Assembly (NCBI RefSeq): GCF_021165935.1
Contig: NZ_CP088953.1
Span: 2,713,501-2,777,500, forward strand
Direction of reading: 5' to 3'
From: Microbulbifer elongatus
GTDB taxonomy: Bacteria; Pseudomonadota; Gammaproteobacteria; Pseudomonadales; Cellvibrionaceae
Length of the DNA stretch: 64,000 nucleotides
In this document: one piece after another, positions 44,600 to 55,864 of the stretch
Position numbering within the stretch: the stretch's first letter is position 1
How the letters are laid out: each line of letters begins with the position of its first letter
The notes under the pieces: generated by a model
Told to the model about the DNA's origin: nothing
The model's database searches: none
What the model saw: the letters and a program-made list of their open reading frames with translations, nothing else
Position numbers and translations under genes: made by a program

Positions 44600-46705
44600 T
44601 CAGTCGAAGTTGGCTACTTGCGGCGAGTTGGCGTGCTTCTTCAGGCCAATGAAATCCGCCATGATATAGCCCGCTTCGTTCAGCACTGGATCATCTTCCA
44701 GGGTGATTTCGGTCGGGCCACCCACCGGGGCGGTGTCTTCCGACTCACTCTTCTCATAGGCCTCGAAGCTTTCATAGGGTTCCAGACCCTTGGCTTTGCG
44801 GCGTTCATTTTCCATTGCAAGAATTTCCTGATTCAGGTTTTCCCGCTCCTGGATCCGCGCTTGCTCATTGAGCGATACGGCCTTGCGGTCTGCGCGTTCG
44901 GATTGGTATTCAAACTGCTTGCGCAGGAAGACAAAGTCCGGATCGATTGCGGTACGTTTGTCATGTTTCTTCGACAGCTGGGGTACCAGGTCTTTCAGGT
45001 TGAAGTACTTGGCGTGACGCACGGCGTGGATGCGATCCCAGGGCAGGGCGGTGTCGTAGGCACTTTCCCCCACCTGCTCGCTATCAATCAGCTGTGGCAT
45101 GGAAATATCGGGTTTTACGCCCGCATGCTGGGTGCTGTCACCGGATACCCGGTAAAACTTGGACTGGGTAATTTTCAGCTGACCTTCTTTCAGGGGAGCC
45201 ATGGTCTGTACGGTACCTTTACCGAAAGACTGGTTGCCCACCACCAGGCCGCGATTGTAGTCCTGAATGGCGCCGGCAAAAATCTCCGAAGCAGAGGCCG
45301 ACAGCCGATTGATCAGCACCATCAGCGGGCCGCGATACATGGCCCGTGAACGGGAGCGGTTGTGGCGGGAGATCTGCTCATTGGCGTGACGAATCTGAAC
45401 CACCGGGCCCTGATCGATAAACAGGTCGGTGAGCATGGTGGCTTCCTGCAGAGAGCCGCCGCCATTGTTGCGCAGGTCAAGAATGACGCCGTCAACGCCT
45501 TCTTTCTGCAGCTCATCCAGGAGTCGCGCTACGTCGCGAGTGGTGCTTTTGTAGTTCGGGTCGCGCCGACGGTAGGCCTCAAAGTCGATGTAGAAAGTCG
45601 GCAGGTTGATAACGCCGATTTTGTAGCTCTGTTCGCCGTCAGAAAACTCGAATATGGCTTTCTTGGCCGCCTGATCCTCCAGCTTCACTTTGCTGCGCTT
45701 GATGGTGATGGTGCGGTGGCTGCCGTCCCCACCGGTGGGAATGGTTTCGAGACGTACGAAGGTGCCCGCGGAGCCGCGAATCAGGTCCACCACATCGTCC
45801 AGACGCCAGCCGACCACGTCCACCATTTCGCCGTCTTTATCCTGGCCTACCGCCACAATCTTGTCGTTCGGCTTGATTTTGCCGGTGCGATCCGCCGGAC
45901 CGCCGGCAACCAGGCGTGCCACTTTGGTGTATTCGTCTTCCATCTGCAACACGGCACCGATGCCCTCCAGTGAGAGGGACATGCTCATGTTGAAGTTCTC
46001 CAGTGAGCGGGGCGAGAGGTAGTTGCTGTGGGGGTCATACAGACGGGTGAGGGAGTTCATGTAGAGCTCGAACACGTCGTCGGAGTTCTGCTGGCTGAGG
46101 CGCTTGAGCTGGCCTTTGTAGCGGCGCTTCAGCAGGTCGGCGATCTCTTCATCGCTTTTGTCGGTGAGTCGCAGGTTCAGTACGCTGCTCTTGAGACGTT
46201 TGCGCCACAGGTCGTCAGCCTCGCTGATTGACTTCGGCCACGCGCTGTCTTCCCGGTCGAGCTCCAGCGACTCTTCCTTGGTGAAGTCGAATTCGGGCAG
46301 GCCATTTTCCAGCTGCGACACGATGTTGTTCAGTCGATCCGAGATACGCAGGCGGTAGCGGTTGTAGATGTCAAAGCCGCGGTCCACATTGCCCGCGCGC
46401 AGATCGTCGTCCAGTTTGGTGCGCCACTGGCGGAATTCATCGATATCCGAGGACAGGAAATAGCTTTTGGTGGGGTCGAGACTGTCGATGTACTCGTCCC
46501 AAAGACCGGCAGACATCTCGTCGCCCACTTTGAGCTTGTTGTAATGCAGCATCTCGAGCTTGCTGACAATTTCGCGGGCGGTTCCACCCTGGTCTTCGTG
46601 GGGCTTGAGCTCTTCGGTGTCAGCGGCCAGAACGGCCGGGGAGGTCACTACCAGGAGAGAGAGGGAAAGGCCGGAAATCAGTGCGGCTATTCGATTGCTA
46701 AGCAT
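44600..46705 (-). CDS. prc: Carboxy-terminal (tail-specific) protease Prc/Tsp
   Basis: Periplasmic S41 protease that degrades SsrA-tagged and some envelope proteins. 701 residues from the ATG at 46705, with signal peptide (LISGLSLSLLVVTSPAVLA). An N-terminal helical domain is followed by a PDZ domain at ~230-330 (LEGIGAVLQMEDEYTKVARL), then the protease core: DLRNNGGGSLQEA, catalytic Ser in SASASEIFAGAI and Lys in NQSFGKGTVQT. The C-terminal DUF3340 helical region closes the protein. Longer in-frame starts (to 46750) would spoil the signal peptide. Confidence 0.95.
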   Translation of the reverse strand: MLSNRIAALISGLSLSLLVVTSPAVLAADTEELKPHEDQGGTAREIVSKLEMLHYNKLKVGDEMSAGLWDEYIDSLDPTKSYFLSSDIDEFRQWRTKLDDDLRAGNVDRGFDIYNRYRLRISDRLNNIVSQLENGLPEFDFTKEESLELDREDSAWPKSISEADDLWRKRLKSSVLNLRLTDKSDEEIADLLKRRYKGQLKRLSQQNSDDVFELYMNSLTRLYDPHSNYLSPRSLENFNMSMSLSLEGIGAVLQMEDEYTKVARLVAGGPADRTGKIKPNDKIVAVGQDKDGEMVDVVGWRLDDVVDLIRGSAGTFVRLETIPTGGDGSHRTITIKRSKVKLEDQAAKKAIFEFSDGEQSYKIGVINLPTFYIDFEAYRRRDPNYKSTTRDVARLLDELQKEGVDGVILDLRNNGGGSLQEATMLTDLFIDQGPVVQIRHANEQISRHNRSRSRAMYRGPLMVLINRLSASASEIFAGAIQDYNRGLVVGNQSFGKGTVQTMAPLKEGQLKITQSKFYRVSGDSTQHAGVKPDISMPQLIDSEQVGESAYDTALPWDRIHAVRHAKYFNLKDLVPQLSKKHDKRTAIDPDFVFLRKQFEYQSERADRKAVSLNEQARIQERENLNQEILAMENERRKAKGLEPYESFEAYEKSESEDTAPVGGPTEITLEDDPVLNEAGYIMADFIGLKKHANSPQVANFD

Positions 46706-46920
46706 AAGGAGTCTCTTTATACGTCCTACTTCAAGGCGTCCCACTGTCATAGTTGGCCGGAAGGGGGCTTCCGGAGCAGTGGCGACTTATAGCTTAGGAC
46801 AAGTATAAAGGCTGAAAGCTCCGAAAGGCATGAAATGCTTCTTGAACGAGGCGAAAGGTTGCTGTCAAAGGGCAACAAGAGAGGTGAATTTCCCGCCACA
46901 GGTCCGCTGGTGGTGAAAAA

Positions 46921-47598
46921 TTACTCAGCTTCTGTCTTTTCCGCTGCCAGTTCCGAGGTCTCCGCAGTGGGAACCTTTCTCAGGTGGGCGGAGCTTTTCA
47001 GCATTTCCAGCATCGCTTCCACATGGCGGGCTCCGACCTCGGCAATATTGAACGCCTCCGGCCGCATCAGCCATTCCTGCAGTAATCCGATGATGCCCGC
47101 GTGCACGACGGGCACCGCTACTTCAATGTCCAGATCCGCTGGCAGCTGCCCCACAGTAACCGCACCCTGGATGAGAGTACGCAAACGTTCGGTACCTTCG
47201 GCGTGCCCCTCGCTGCAGCGCTGGTGGATCTCACCATTCTCCGGTACCCATTCACAGCGCAACAGAATAATGGCGAATATGCGGTGCCACTGTTCGTTCG
47301 ACATGACCTCGCGGTACATGAACAGACAGCGATTGCGCAACTCTCCCAGCGGGTCACAGGATTGATGGGACCCCTGGCAAAGGGATTCATCCGGCAGCTG
47401 GATGCGGTCGGCGAGGGCGCTGAACAGGTCTGCCTTGTTCTGGAAATGGCCATAGACGGCGCCGCGGGTGACGCCCGCAAGTTCGGCGATTTCGGTAAGG
47501 GACGGGCGCGAAACACCGCGCCGGTCAAAGACCTCGACGGCCGCATCCAGAATCCTCTCGCGGGTTTCCAGAGCGTCTTCTTTGGTGCGTTTGGCCAT
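46921..47598 (-). CDS. TetR-type repressor of the RND pump (AcrR-like)
   Basis: 225 residues. HTH at ~12-55 (TRERILDAAVEVFDRRGVSR, EIAELAGVTRGAVYGHFQNK) and a C-terminal domain of the AcrR/TtgR kind (VMSNEQWHRIFAIILLRCEW, VVHAGIIGLLQEWL). It diverges from the adaptor/RND operon across a 361-base region with two operator-like palindromes. By analogy with AcrR it should repress the pump and release on binding hydrophobic drugs; the ligand is not predictable. Confidence 0.92.
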   Translation of the reverse strand: MAKRTKEDALETRERILDAAVEVFDRRGVSRPSLTEIAELAGVTRGAVYGHFQNKADLFSALADRIQLPDESLCQGSHQSCDPLGELRNRCLFMYREVMSNEQWHRIFAIILLRCEWVPENGEIHQRCSEGHAEGTERLRTLIQGAVTVGQLPADLDIEVAVPVVHAGIIGLLQEWLMRPEAFNIAEVGARHVEAMLEMLKSSAHLRKVPTAETSELAAEKTEAE

Positions 47599-47690
47599 GA
47601 TCGAATCCTGTAGATAGGTACTGCGCGTCGTACTGGACGATGTTGTTCGGGGTTGTTCGGGCGCATGGTTACGGCCGCAGATCTTACTTT

Positions 47691-47732
47691 ACATTCACTC
47701 ATGAATAAATAGTTGATATTCATTCATGAATG
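47691..47732. promoter_or_regulatory. Two TetR operator sites upstream of the RND operon
   Basis: Site B is the perfect CATTCATGAATG (47721-47732). Site A, TTCACTCATGAATAAA, is an imperfect copy centred 25 bases away. Both lie between the divergent tetR and the adaptor gene. The 12-mer is identical to the one in front of the TetR gene at 12855, and the pattern recalls the E. coli AcrR operator (ACATACATT ... AATGTATGT). Confidence 0.65.
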
Positions 47733-47959
47733 TATTTAAATCGCACCAGGTTGCCACGCTGTCTACAAAAGTCAGGTCAGTTCGGCAGGCGCTTTTCTTT
47801 TCGCTCCTTTGGGGGCAACGCGCGGAACGGGTCAATCAGTCAGCCTGTCACGCTCTTTTTACGTTGGCCGCTCCGGTTCGCCCGAGCGGCGTCGTTTTAT
47901 CTGTTTTTCAATCGCGGTGGTGCCGATGGCACCGGAATGGACGCTATCAAGAGGTCGTC

Positions 47960-49162
47960 ATGTTGCACAAAAAGAAGTCGTTGATCTCCGGCAGCCTGTT
48001 GCTTGCCGTAGTGCTGCTCGCAGCCTGCGGGGAAAAACAGCCGGCCATGCAGGGACAAACGCCGCAGGTCACGGTCGTCACACTGGGCACCCAGCCGGTG
48101 ACGCTGACCCGGCAGCTTCCGGGTCGCACCAGCCCGTTCAAGGTGGCCGAAGTGCGCCCGCAGGTCGATGGCATCGTCAAAGATCAGTTGTTTAAAGAGG
48201 GCGGCCTGGTGGAAGCCGGTGGCGCGCTGTATCAGCTGGATGATGCCCGGTACCAGGCCGATTACGACAGCGCCAAGGCGGCGCTCGAGCGTGCCCAGGC
48301 CATTCTGAATGTGTCGAAGTTGCAGGCGGAACGCACCCAAGAACTGGTAAAGAGCGGTGCAGTGAGCAAGCAGGACAACGATTCCGCGATTGCTGCACTG
48401 CAACAGGCGAAAGCGGACGTCGCCTCCGCCAAGGCGGCGGTGCAGCGTGCCGGGGTGATGCTGGATTTTGCCCGAATCAGTGCGCCGATCAGCGGTCGTA
48501 TTGGTATTTCTTCCGTGACCCAGGGTGCGCTGGTTACCACCAATCAGGCAGCACCGTTGGCGACGATCCAGCAGCTGGATCCAATCTACGTGGATCTTAC
48601 CCAGTCCGTGAGCGAGCTGTTGAATCTGCGCAAGGCACTGGCCGCGGGCACTATGCAGGAAACCGACGACCTGCCGGTAACGATTCTGCTGGAAGACGGC
48701 ACTCCCTACCCCCACGCTGGAAAACTCGCATTCTCTGAGGTGAGTGTGGATCCGACCACTGGCAGCGTCCGTCTGCGGGTGGTTGTACCGAACCCGGACA
48801 ATCTGCTGCTGCCGGGAATGTATGTGCGGGCCTCTGTGGGCAGCGGTCAGCGCGAAAATGCGGTGCTGGTTCCACAGCAGGGGATTGCACGGGATCCCAA
48901 GGGAAATACCACGGCCATGGTGGTCGGTGAAGGGAACACCGTCGAAGTCCGCCCGGTTCAGGTATCCCAGACCGTTGGCGCCAATTGGTTGGTGGAAAGT
49001 GGCCTGAAAGCCGGTGACCGCGTGATTGTGGAGGGGCTGCAAAAGATTCGTCCCGGGATTGTGGTAAACGCCGGTGAGGCGGCGACGCCCGCTCCGGTTG
49101 ATCTTCCGGCTCCGAAAAACGAAACCGCAGGAAACGCGCAGAGCGACGCCAGCAAGGGGTAA
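47960..49162 (+). CDS. RND efflux periplasmic adaptor (AcrA/MexA type)
   Basis: 400-residue lipoprotein that links the inner-membrane pump to an outer-membrane channel. Lipobox LLAAC, lipid on C23. The body has two lipoyl halves around a coiled-coil hairpin ([20 protein letters not shown]; hairpin ~95-160 rich in Ala/Lys/Gln) and a beta-barrel and MP domain ([30 protein letters not shown]). The ATG at 47960 follows AAGAGG. No outer-membrane channel gene is adjacent, so a TolC from elsewhere must serve. Confidence 0.94.
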   Translation: MLHKKKSLISGSLLLAVVLLAACGEKQPAMQGQTPQVTVVTLGTQPVTLTRQLPGRTSPFKVAEVRPQVDGIVKDQLFKEGGLVEAGGALYQLDDARYQADYDSAKAALERAQAILNVSKLQAERTQELVKSGAVSKQDNDSAIAALQQAKADVASAKAAVQRAGVMLDFARISAPISGRIGISSVTQGALVTTNQAAPLATIQQLDPIYVDLTQSVSELLNLRKALAAGTMQETDDLPVTILLEDGTPYPHAGKLAFSEVSVDPTTGSVRLRVVVPNPDNLLLPGMYVRASVGSGQRENAVLVPQQGIARDPKGNTTAMVVGEGNTVEVRPVQVSQTVGANWLVESGLKAGDRVIVEGLQKIRPGIVVNAGEAATPAPVDLPAPKNETAGNAQSDASKG

Positions 49163-49167
49163 TTGAC

Positions 49168-52100
49168 ATGGCAGGCTTCTTTATCGATCGCCCGATTTTT
49201 GCCTGGGTGATCGCCATTGTCGTGATGCTGTTTGGCAGCCTCGCGATCAGCAAATTGCCGGTGGAGCGCTACCCGGATATTGCGCCGCCGGTGGTTTCCA
49301 TTACCGGCGCGTATCCCGGCGCGTCCGCCAAGGTCATCGAGGATTCGGTGACTCAGGTCATCGAGCAGAACATGAAAGGTCTCGACGGCCTGCTGTACAT
49401 GTCGGCCACCAGTCAGTCCATTGGTACGGCGGAAGTGACGCTGACGTTTGCGAACGGGACCGATCCGGATATCGCGCAGGTGCAGGTGCAAAACAAATTG
49501 CAGCTCGCCATGCCGCTGTTACCGGAAATCGTACAGCGCCAGGGTCTTACCGTGGGTAAGGGCCGTGCGGGCTTCCTGATGGTAGCGGGCTTTGTTTCCA
49601 CCGATGGCGGTATGAAGAAGGAGGATATTGCGGATTACGTGGTATCCAACCTGGTCGACCCGCTGAGCCGAGTGCCCGGTGTCGGTAGTATTCAGGTGTT
49701 CGGATCCAAGTATGCCATGCGTATCTGGCTCGACCCCAACAAACTGGATGCTTACAAACTGACCCCCACCGATATTATCGCCTCGGTGCGCAATCAGAAT
49801 TCGCAGGTGGCGATCGGCAGTCTGGGTGGCACGCCCGCGGTCGAGGGCCAGCAGCTGACTGCCAGTATTACCGCCCAGAGCCGCATGCAGACGCCGGAAG
49901 AATTCCGCAACGTCGTTTTACGCGCGAATGAGGACGGCTCGGTATTGCGTCTGGGGGATGTTGCGCGGGTAGAAATGGGCACCGAGAGCTATGACTTTCT
50001 GACCCGCTACAACCGCGCGCCGGCCACCGGTGTGGCCATCTCCCTGGCTACCGGCGCCAATGCGCTGGAAACCGCCGAAGCGGTAAAGCAAAAACTCGCG
50101 GAACTGGAGCCGAATTTCCCCGAGGGGCTGAAAACGGTTATTCCGTTTGACACCACCCCCTTCGTAGAGGTGTCGATCAAAGGCGTGATCCAGACGCTGG
50201 TGGAAGCGGTCATTCTGGTATTCCTGGTCATGCTGCTGTTCTTGCAGAACCTACGCGCCACCATTATTCCCACGATCGCGGTACCTGTTGTATTGCTCGG
50301 TACGTTTGGGGTGCTGTCGATACTCGGTTTTTCCGTCAATATGCTCACCATGTTTGCCATGGTACTGGCCATTGGCCTGTTGGTGGATGATGCCATCGTG
50401 GTGGTGGAAAACGTCGAGCGGGTAATGCATGAAGAAAAACTGTCGGCGAAGGCGGCGACCAAAAAATCCATGAAGCAGATAACCGGCGCACTGATTGGTA
50501 TCGGTGTGGTGCTGTCTGCGGTATTCGTACCCATGGCCTTTATGGATGGCTCCACCGGTATTATCTATCGCCAGTTTTCCGCCACCATTGTGGCGGCCAT
50601 GACCTTCTCGGTGATCGTTGCCATTGTGCTGACACCGGCCCTCTGTGCCACCATGCTGAAACCCGGTGATCACGGTACCAAGAAAGGCTTCTTCGGCTGG
50701 TTCAACCGCAACTTTGACCGCAGTGCGGCCTCCTATCAGCGCGGTGTGCGCGGCATTCTGGCCCGCAGTGGACGCTTTATGGTGATCTTCGCACTGCTCA
50801 GCGCACTGATGGTCTTCCTGTTTGTGCGTTCGCCGAGTTCCTTCCTGCCGGAAGAAGACCAGGGCGTGCTTTTCTCGCTGGTACAGACACCGGTGGGCGC
50901 GACACAGGAGCGCACCATGGAATCGGTGGAGAAGCTGGAAAATCACTTCCTGGAGAATGAGTCCGACCTGGTTGAATCCGTGTTCTCCGTTCAGGGATTC
51001 AGTTTTGCCGGGAGTGGTCAGAACAACGCCATGGCGTTTATCAAGTTAAAGGACTGGAGTGAGCGCGAGGAAGAATCAGAGCAGGCGGGCGCTGTCGCCA
51101 TGCGGGGCATGGGCGCTCTGAGCCAGATCAAAGATGCCATTGCCTATGCGTTCTCGCCACCGGCACTGCCGGAGCTGGGTACTTCCGCAGGCTTTGCCAT
51201 GTATCTGAAGGACAATGCCAATCAGGGGCACGAGGCGTTGATCAACGCACGCAACCAGCTGCTCGGTATGGCCGCCCAGAGTCCGCTGTTGGCCGGCGTG
51301 CGTCCCAACGGGCAGGAAGATACACCGCAGTTCAAGCTGAAAGTGAACAATGCGAAGGCGGCATCTCTCGGTGTGTCGATTGGTGAAATCAACAGCGCTC
51401 TCGGGGTTGCCTGGGGTGGCCAGTACATCGATGACTTTATCGACCGTGGCCGTATCAAGCGGGTTTATATGCAGGCGGATGCGCCTTTCCGTATGAACCC
51501 GGAGGATTTCCGCTTGTGGTCCGTACGCAACAGCAACGGGGAAATGGTGCCGGTGTCTTCATTCGCGACCTTCGAATGGGATTACGGCTCACCGCGTCTG
51601 GAGCGGTATAACGGTGTACCGGCGGTGCAGATTCAGGGGCAGGGCGCACCGGGCGTCAGTTCCGGTGATGCGATGGCGGAAATGGAGCGCCTGGTGAGCC
51701 AGCTGCCGGAAGGCTTTGGCCTGGAATGGACCGCACTGTCTTATCAGGAGCAGCAGGCCGGGTCGCAGACCACGCTGCTGTATGCACTGTCTGTCCTGAT
51801 TGTGTTCCTGTGTCTCGCGGCCCTCTACGAGAGCTGGACTGTACCCACTGCGGTACTGCTTGTCGCGCCCCTGGGGATCCTCGGTGCGATTGTGGCGAGC
51901 AATCTGCGTGGCTTCGAGCGCGATATCTACTTCCAGGTCGCGATGCTCACCACCGTGGGTCTGACCAGTAAAAACGCGATTCTGATTGTGGAGTTTGCCA
52001 AGCAGAATCTGGAAGCCGGTATGGCCCTGGTCGAAGCCACCATGGCGGCGGTACGAGACCGCTTGCGCCCGATCATCATGACCTCGCTGGCATTCGGGCT

Positions 52101-52350
52101 TGGCGTATTGCCACTGGCAATCGCGTCTGGCGCAGGTTCCGGTGCTCAGCAGGCCATTGGTACCGGCGTGCTTGGCGGAATGATTGTGGGTACTCTGCTG
52201 GGTATCTTCTTTATTCCACTGTTCTTTGTCGTGGTGCAGAGACTGTTCGGGAAAAAGGCGGTGCCCACGGACGGTGCCGATGGTGAAAATTTTGTCGGTA
52301 AGCTCGGGATTGATTCAGAACAATCCGAGCGGCGCTCGGAACCCGCGTAA
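49168..52350 (+). CDS. RND multidrug efflux pump (AcrB/MexB type, HAE-1 family)
   Basis: 1060-residue proton-driven drug exporter with 12 membrane helices and two large periplasmic loops. The proton relay Asp pair is in [23 protein letters not shown]-1 motifs include the start [17 protein letters not shown] and, in the second half, [20 protein letters not shown]. Follows the adaptor by five bases and ends at a terminator. Substrates cannot be read from sequence; homologues export dyes, detergents and antibiotics. Confidence 0.96.
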   Translation: MAGFFIDRPIFAWVIAIVVMLFGSLAISKLPVERYPDIAPPVVSITGAYPGASAKVIEDSVTQVIEQNMKGLDGLLYMSATSQSIGTAEVTLTFANGTDPDIAQVQVQNKLQLAMPLLPEIVQRQGLTVGKGRAGFLMVAGFVSTDGGMKKEDIADYVVSNLVDPLSRVPGVGSIQVFGSKYAMRIWLDPNKLDAYKLTPTDIIASVRNQNSQVAIGSLGGTPAVEGQQLTASITAQSRMQTPEEFRNVVLRANEDGSVLRLGDVARVEMGTESYDFLTRYNRAPATGVAISLATGANALETAEAVKQKLAELEPNFPEGLKTVIPFDTTPFVEVSIKGVIQTLVEAVILVFLVMLLFLQNLRATIIPTIAVPVVLLGTFGVLSILGFSVNMLTMFAMVLAIGLLVDDAIVVVENVERVMHEEKLSAKAATKKSMKQITGALIGIGVVLSAVFVPMAFMDGSTGIIYRQFSATIVAAMTFSVIVAIVLTPALCATMLKPGDHGTKKGFFGWFNRNFDRSAASYQRGVRGILARSGRFMVIFALLSALMVFLFVRSPSSFLPEEDQGVLFSLVQTPVGATQERTMESVEKLENHFLENESDLVESVFSVQGFSFAGSGQNNAMAFIKLKDWSEREEESEQAGAVAMRGMGALSQIKDAIAYAFSPPALPELGTSAGFAMYLKDNANQGHEALINARNQLLGMAAQSPLLAGVRPNGQEDTPQFKLKVNNAKAASLGVSIGEINSALGVAWGGQYIDDFIDRGRIKRVYMQADAPFRMNPEDFRLWSVRNSNGEMVPVSSFATFEWDYGSPRLERYNGVPAVQIQGQGAPGVSSGDAMAEMERLVSQLPEGFGLEWTALSYQEQQAGSQTTLLYALSVLIVFLCLAALYESWTVPTAVLLVAPLGILGAIVASNLRGFERDIYFQVAMLTTVGLTSKNAILIVEFAKQNLEAGMALVEATMAAVRDRLRPIIMTSLAFGLGVLPLAIASGAGSGAQQAIGTGVLGGMIVGTLLGIFFIPLFFVVVQRLFGKKAVPTDGADGENFVGKLGIDSEQSERRSEPA

Positions 52351-52374
52351 ACCGATCTCACGTCTGTAAACCTT

Positions 52375-52408
52375 GGCCGGGTATTGCGAAAGCGTCCCGG
52401 CCTTTTTT
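52375..52408 (+). terminator. Rho-independent terminator of the RND operon
   Basis: GGCCGGG/CCCGGCC stem (52375-52381, 52396-52402) with a 14-base loop and T6 tail. Confidence 0.9.
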
Positions 52409-52431
52409 ATGTCCGACGAGCGATTCGCGGT

Positions 52432-53577
52432 TCAGCGCACGATGGCTACGGATTTGATCTGTGCCCACACGGCTGTATTTTCCCGCAGGTCCAGCAGGTG
52501 CATTGAGCGCCGGGTGATCCGGGCAATGATGCCGGACGCTTTCGCCGTCCCGCTGCGCGGTGGCCGCAGTCGCACCAGAACCATTGCGGGATCCGCATCC
52601 GCCGATATTTCCTGCACACACATCGGCAGTCGGTTGAGGATGCTGGAATCTTGATCCTCACTGCGGGTCAGGCTTACGTCCCGCGCCAGAATGCGAACGC
52701 GAATCCGGTCGCCGCACGCCTCGCCACTGTCCCGTAGCCACAGGGTGTCGGTGTCACCGCCAAACTGCACCTGCATCAAGTTCCACTCAGGATCGCGCGC
52801 CGTCACCACCGCTTCCAGTAATATGCCCAGATCGTCCCCCAGTTGTACCGGGAAATCGGTGCGCGACAGTAGTTCGGTGGCAGGTCCGGCGCGATGAATC
52901 CTGCCGTTTTCCATCAGCAGTACATGGTCGGCGAGCCGGGCGATTTCCTCTACCGCGTGGGTGACATACAGGATGGGAATATTCAGTGTGCGATGGAGCT
53001 GTTCCAGGTACGGCAGGATTTCCCGCTTGCGCATCTGGTCCAGGGCGGCCAACGGCTCATCCATCAGGAGTAGTTCGGGTTTGACCAGCAGTGCGCGGGC
53101 AATGGCGACCCGCTGCTGTTCACCCCCAGACAGCGCATGCGGTCGCTGCTCCAGCAGTGGTGCGATGCCCATCAGCGCCACGATTTTATCGTACTCATCG
53201 GCGGTCACCTTCTGTGCCGCCCGTTTGCGCGCAAACGCGAGATTCCCAGCGGCGGTGAGGTGGGGAAAAAGACTGGGCTGCTGAAATACATACCCCAATG
53301 GGCGCCGATGTACCGCCAGTGGCGTACGGTCGTCATCCGCTGTTTGCCAGTGGCGCCCATTTACCTGGAGGCTGGCGTGCTCGCAGGGTTGTAGGCCGGC
53401 AATGCAGCGGAGCAGGGTGGTTTTTCCAGACCCGGATGGCCCGAAAATACCGGTTACTCCGCGACCGGGTATTTCGAAATCCACGTCCAGCGTAAATGGT
53501 TCACCCTGCGCATCGCTGCGCAGCGGCAGCAGAAAGCGCCCCGCGATCTTCGGTTGCGTATTCTGGTTAGGGTCCAT
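52432..53577 (-). CDS. modC: Molybdate ABC transporter ATP-binding protein ModC
   Basis: Energises molybdate import. 381 residues from the ATG at 53577, which overlaps modB by 11 bases. Walker [16 protein letters not shown], signature [17 protein letters not shown] and Walker [13 protein letters not shown] are intact, with the H-loop [13 protein letters not shown]. The C-terminal TOBE (mop-like) domain (~300-381; [18 protein letters not shown]) is the usual molybdate-sensing extension. Last gene of modABC in transcript order. Confidence 0.94.
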   Translation of the reverse strand: MDPNQNTQPKIAGRFLLPLRSDAQGEPFTLDVDFEIPGRGVTGIFGPSGSGKTTLLRCIAGLQPCEHASLQVNGRHWQTADDDRTPLAVHRRPLGYVFQQPSLFPHLTAAGNLAFARKRAAQKVTADEYDKIVALMGIAPLLEQRPHALSGGEQQRVAIARALLVKPELLLMDEPLAALDQMRKREILPYLEQLHRTLNIPILYVTHAVEEIARLADHVLLMENGRIHRAGPATELLSRTDFPVQLGDDLGILLEAVVTARDPEWNLMQVQFGGDTDTLWLRDSGEACGDRIRVRILARDVSLTRSEDQDSSILNRLPMCVQEISADADPAMVLVRLRPPRSGTAKASGIIARITRRSMHLLDLRENTAVWAQIKSVAIVR

Positions 53578-54259
53578 AGCGCCACCCGCTCGCCGCACGC
53601 CGACGCTGCAAGGTGTACAACGCCAGCAGAACCGAAAACGAAAAGATCAGCATGGCCGCAGACAGCCAGTGCGCCTGCGCATATTCCAGTGCTTCCACAT
53701 GGTCATAAATCTGTACCGACACTACCCGGGTTTCACCGGGAATATTGCCGCCAATCATCAGGATTACCCCGAACTCACCCACCGTATGGGCAAAGCCGAG
53801 GACCGCAGCGGTCACAATGCCGGGTTTGGCGAGTGGCAGCGTGATATGCCAAAAGCGATCCCAGGGGCCAGCTCGGAGGGTCGCGGCCACCTCGGCATGT
53901 CGGCGGCCCTGCGCTTCGATGGCGTTCTGGATGGGCTGCACCACAAAAGGTAGTGAATAGAGTAGCGATGCGAAGACCAGCCCGGGAAAGGTGAACGGCA
54001 GCGTGCCGAGTCCGACAGACTCGGTCAATTTCCCCATGGGGCCTTCCGGACCCATAAAGATGAGCAGATAAAAGCCCAGCACGGTGGGCGGCAATATCAG
54101 CGGCAGCGTGACCAGGGCGCTTACCGGGCCGCGCCAGCGGGAGCGCGTATTTGCCAGCCAGTGGGCCAATGGGGTACCGAGTATCAGCAAAAGCAGGGTA
54201 ACCGTCGCGGCCAGTTTCAGGGTCAGCCAGATGGCTGCAAGATCGGATTCACTCAGCAT
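53567..54259 (-). CDS. modB: Molybdate ABC transporter permease ModB
   Basis: 230-residue inner-membrane permease with five to six helices. The ATPase-contacting EAA-like loop is [20 protein letters not shown] followed by [12 protein letters not shown], as in ModB. Start at 54259 overlaps modA by 11 bases; end overlaps modC by 11 bases, so the three are coupled. Confidence 0.94.
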   Translation of the reverse strand: MLSESDLAAIWLTLKLAATVTLLLLILGTPLAHWLANTRSRWRGPVSALVTLPLILPPTVLGFYLLIFMGPEGPMGKLTESVGLGTLPFTFPGLVFASLLYSLPFVVQPIQNAIEAQGRRHAEVAATLRAGPWDRFWHITLPLAKPGIVTAAVLGFAHTVGEFGVILMIGGNIPGETRVVSVQIYDHVEALEYAQAHWLSAAMLIFSFSVLLALYTLQRRRAASGWRYGP

Positions 54260-55055
54260 TCAGTGGTCCCCGGTCTATCGATGACGTCGCGGCTACCCGG
54301 TAGCCGTAACTTTCGATAATTCGCTGTGCCTCTGGCCCTTGCAGATAGGTCCAGAAGGCGTCCACTGCGGTGCGCTTGCCATCCTGGGTGGCCCGTTTCA
54401 GGATAATCGCATCCTGCTGAATGGGATGATGCAGCGTATCGGGTAACAGCCAACCGGAGCCATGGGTGATGGCCCCATCGCGGAATACTTGAGACAGGGC
54501 GATCATTCCCAGCTGCGCATTGCCGCTGGCGACATATTGATAGGTCTGTGCGATGTTTTCACCCACAACGCGTTTTGTGCTCGTCTCTTCTGCCAAACCC
54601 AGTGCGTCTATAACCTGCAAGGCCGCCGCGCCATACGGGGCGAGCCTGGGGTTGGCAATGGCCAGATGCCGGAATTTTCCGGCCTCGAGAGCCTGGCGCT
54701 CGCGGCCCGCGAGTTCGGCATCGGTAGTCCACAGCACCAGGCGTCCCAGGGCGTAGGTATAGCGACTGCTGGCATCGGCAGCGTCAGCGGCAACCAGAGC
54801 GCGCACTTTGTCCTGGTCTGCGGAAAAAAATGCGGCAAAGGGGGCACCGTGGCGAATCTGTGCAAAGAGCTTTCCTGAAGAGCCAAGGGCTACGCGCACC
54901 CGGTGATCGCTGCTTGCTTCAAATCCGCTGACAATCTCGCCCATGGGGGAGGAAAAGTTGGAGGCGACGGCGATGGTGATTTCGTCACTATGGGCAGCCG
55001 GGAGGGCCGCAACGAGGGTCACCCCGAGCAGCGCGCGGGCGATCCAGTGGTCCAT
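54249..55055 (-). CDS. modA: Molybdate-binding periplasmic protein ModA
   Basis: Captures molybdate (or tungstate) in the periplasm. 268 residues from the ATG at 55055, with a signal peptide ([18 protein letters not shown]). Family segments are [55 protein letters not shown] and [14 protein letters not shown] longer in-frame start at 55100 adds 15 residues without a better ribosome site. First gene of modABC and divergent from the ECF sigma gene. Confidence 0.92.
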   Translation of the reverse strand: MDHWIARALLGVTLVAALPAAHSDEITIAVASNFSSPMGEIVSGFEASSDHRVRVALGSSGKLFAQIRHGAPFAAFFSADQDKVRALVAADAADASSRYTYALGRLVLWTTDAELAGRERQALEAGKFRHLAIANPRLAPYGAAALQVIDALGLAEETSTKRVVGENIAQTYQYVASGNAQLGMIALSQVFRDGAITHGSGWLLPDTLHHPIQQDAIILKRATQDGKRTAVDAFWTYLQGPEAQRIIESYGYRVAATSSIDRGPLNAE

Positions 55056-55204
55056 CGCGCGGATCACTCTGTGCCATCCCTGTAGATACCGTCTCGGCAC
55101 GGTTGCTCTCCTGGCCGGTGTTTTGGTGAAGTGTAAGAATGTAGCGCATTATACGACGAAAACCCGTGGTGCCTCCCCATGGCCATCCTTGACGAGTATT
55201 ACCG

Positions 55205-55864
55205 ATGACCGACAGTACGCCCGATATCCGTAGCAGTGCTGGCATTTTGCCTGAACCGGAACAGGCAGGAACCGCGCTTCAGGATGCGCGATTTCTTGCT
55301 GAACTGCGTCAGCAGATGCTGAAGTTTGCCCGTCTACAGCTGCGCGATGAGCACCTGGCGGAGGATGCGGTTCAGGAGGCATTGGCCGGTGCATTGAAAA
55401 ATGCCGATTCGTTTCGCCGCCAGTCGGCGCTGCGCACCTGGGTGTTTTCCATCCTCAAATTCAAGATTACCGACATTCTCCGCTATCGGCAGAAAGTGAT
55501 CGCCACCAGCGAACTGGGGGACGACGCCCAGCGGGAAGAGGCATTCTCGGAGGCACTGTTCAATCACGCTGGCCACTGGCACAAGGCCGAGCGCCCCAGC
55601 AGCTGGGCGGGGCCTCAGGGCGGGGTCCACAGCGATCACTTCTGGCGGGTGTTTGACGCCTGTCTGAATGGCCTACCGGAAAAGCAGGCAAGAGTATTTA
55701 TGATGCGGGAATTTATCGAGCTGGAATCCGACGAGATCTGCGATCAGTTGTCGCTTTCCACTAGCAATCTGCACGTGATTCTGTATCGCGCGCGTTTGCG
55801 GCTGCGGGAATGTCTCGAGAATGGCTGGTTCGAACCGGCGGACAATCCGGGGGGGTCGTCATGA
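55205..55864 (+). CDS. ECF-type RNA polymerase sigma factor
   Basis: 219 residues: sigma-2 at ~30-100 (DEHLAEDAVQEALAGALKNA, SALRTWVFSILKFKITDILR) and sigma-4 at ~155-205 (LPEKQARVFMMREFIELESD, CDQLSLSTSNLHVILYRARL). The ~50-residue linker (HWHKAERPSSWAGPQGGVHS) is long and Trp/His-rich. The stop overlaps the start of a zinc-binding anti-sigma gene. It should direct RNA polymerase to stress-type promoters; the signal and regulon are not visible. Confidence 0.9.
   Translation: MTDSTPDIRSSAGILPEPEQAGTALQDARFLAELRQQMLKFARLQLRDEHLAEDAVQEALAGALKNADSFRRQSALRTWVFSILKFKITDILRYRQKVIATSELGDDAQREEAFSEALFNHAGHWHKAERPSSWAGPQGGVHSDHFWRVFDACLNGLPEKQARVFMMREFIELESDEICDQLSLSTSNLHVILYRARLRLRECLENGWFEPADNPGGSS

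Noticed and set aside
47726..47959. Upstream extension of the RND adaptor to an ATG at 47726
   Set aside because: It would bury the lipoprotein signal sequence 78 residues into the protein; the ATG at 47960 has a ribosome site and a proper lipobox.
55133..55152. A possible ModE site (CGTATAATGCGCTACATTC) between modA and the ECF gene
   Set aside because: Only loosely resembles the known palindrome and lacks symmetric half-sites.
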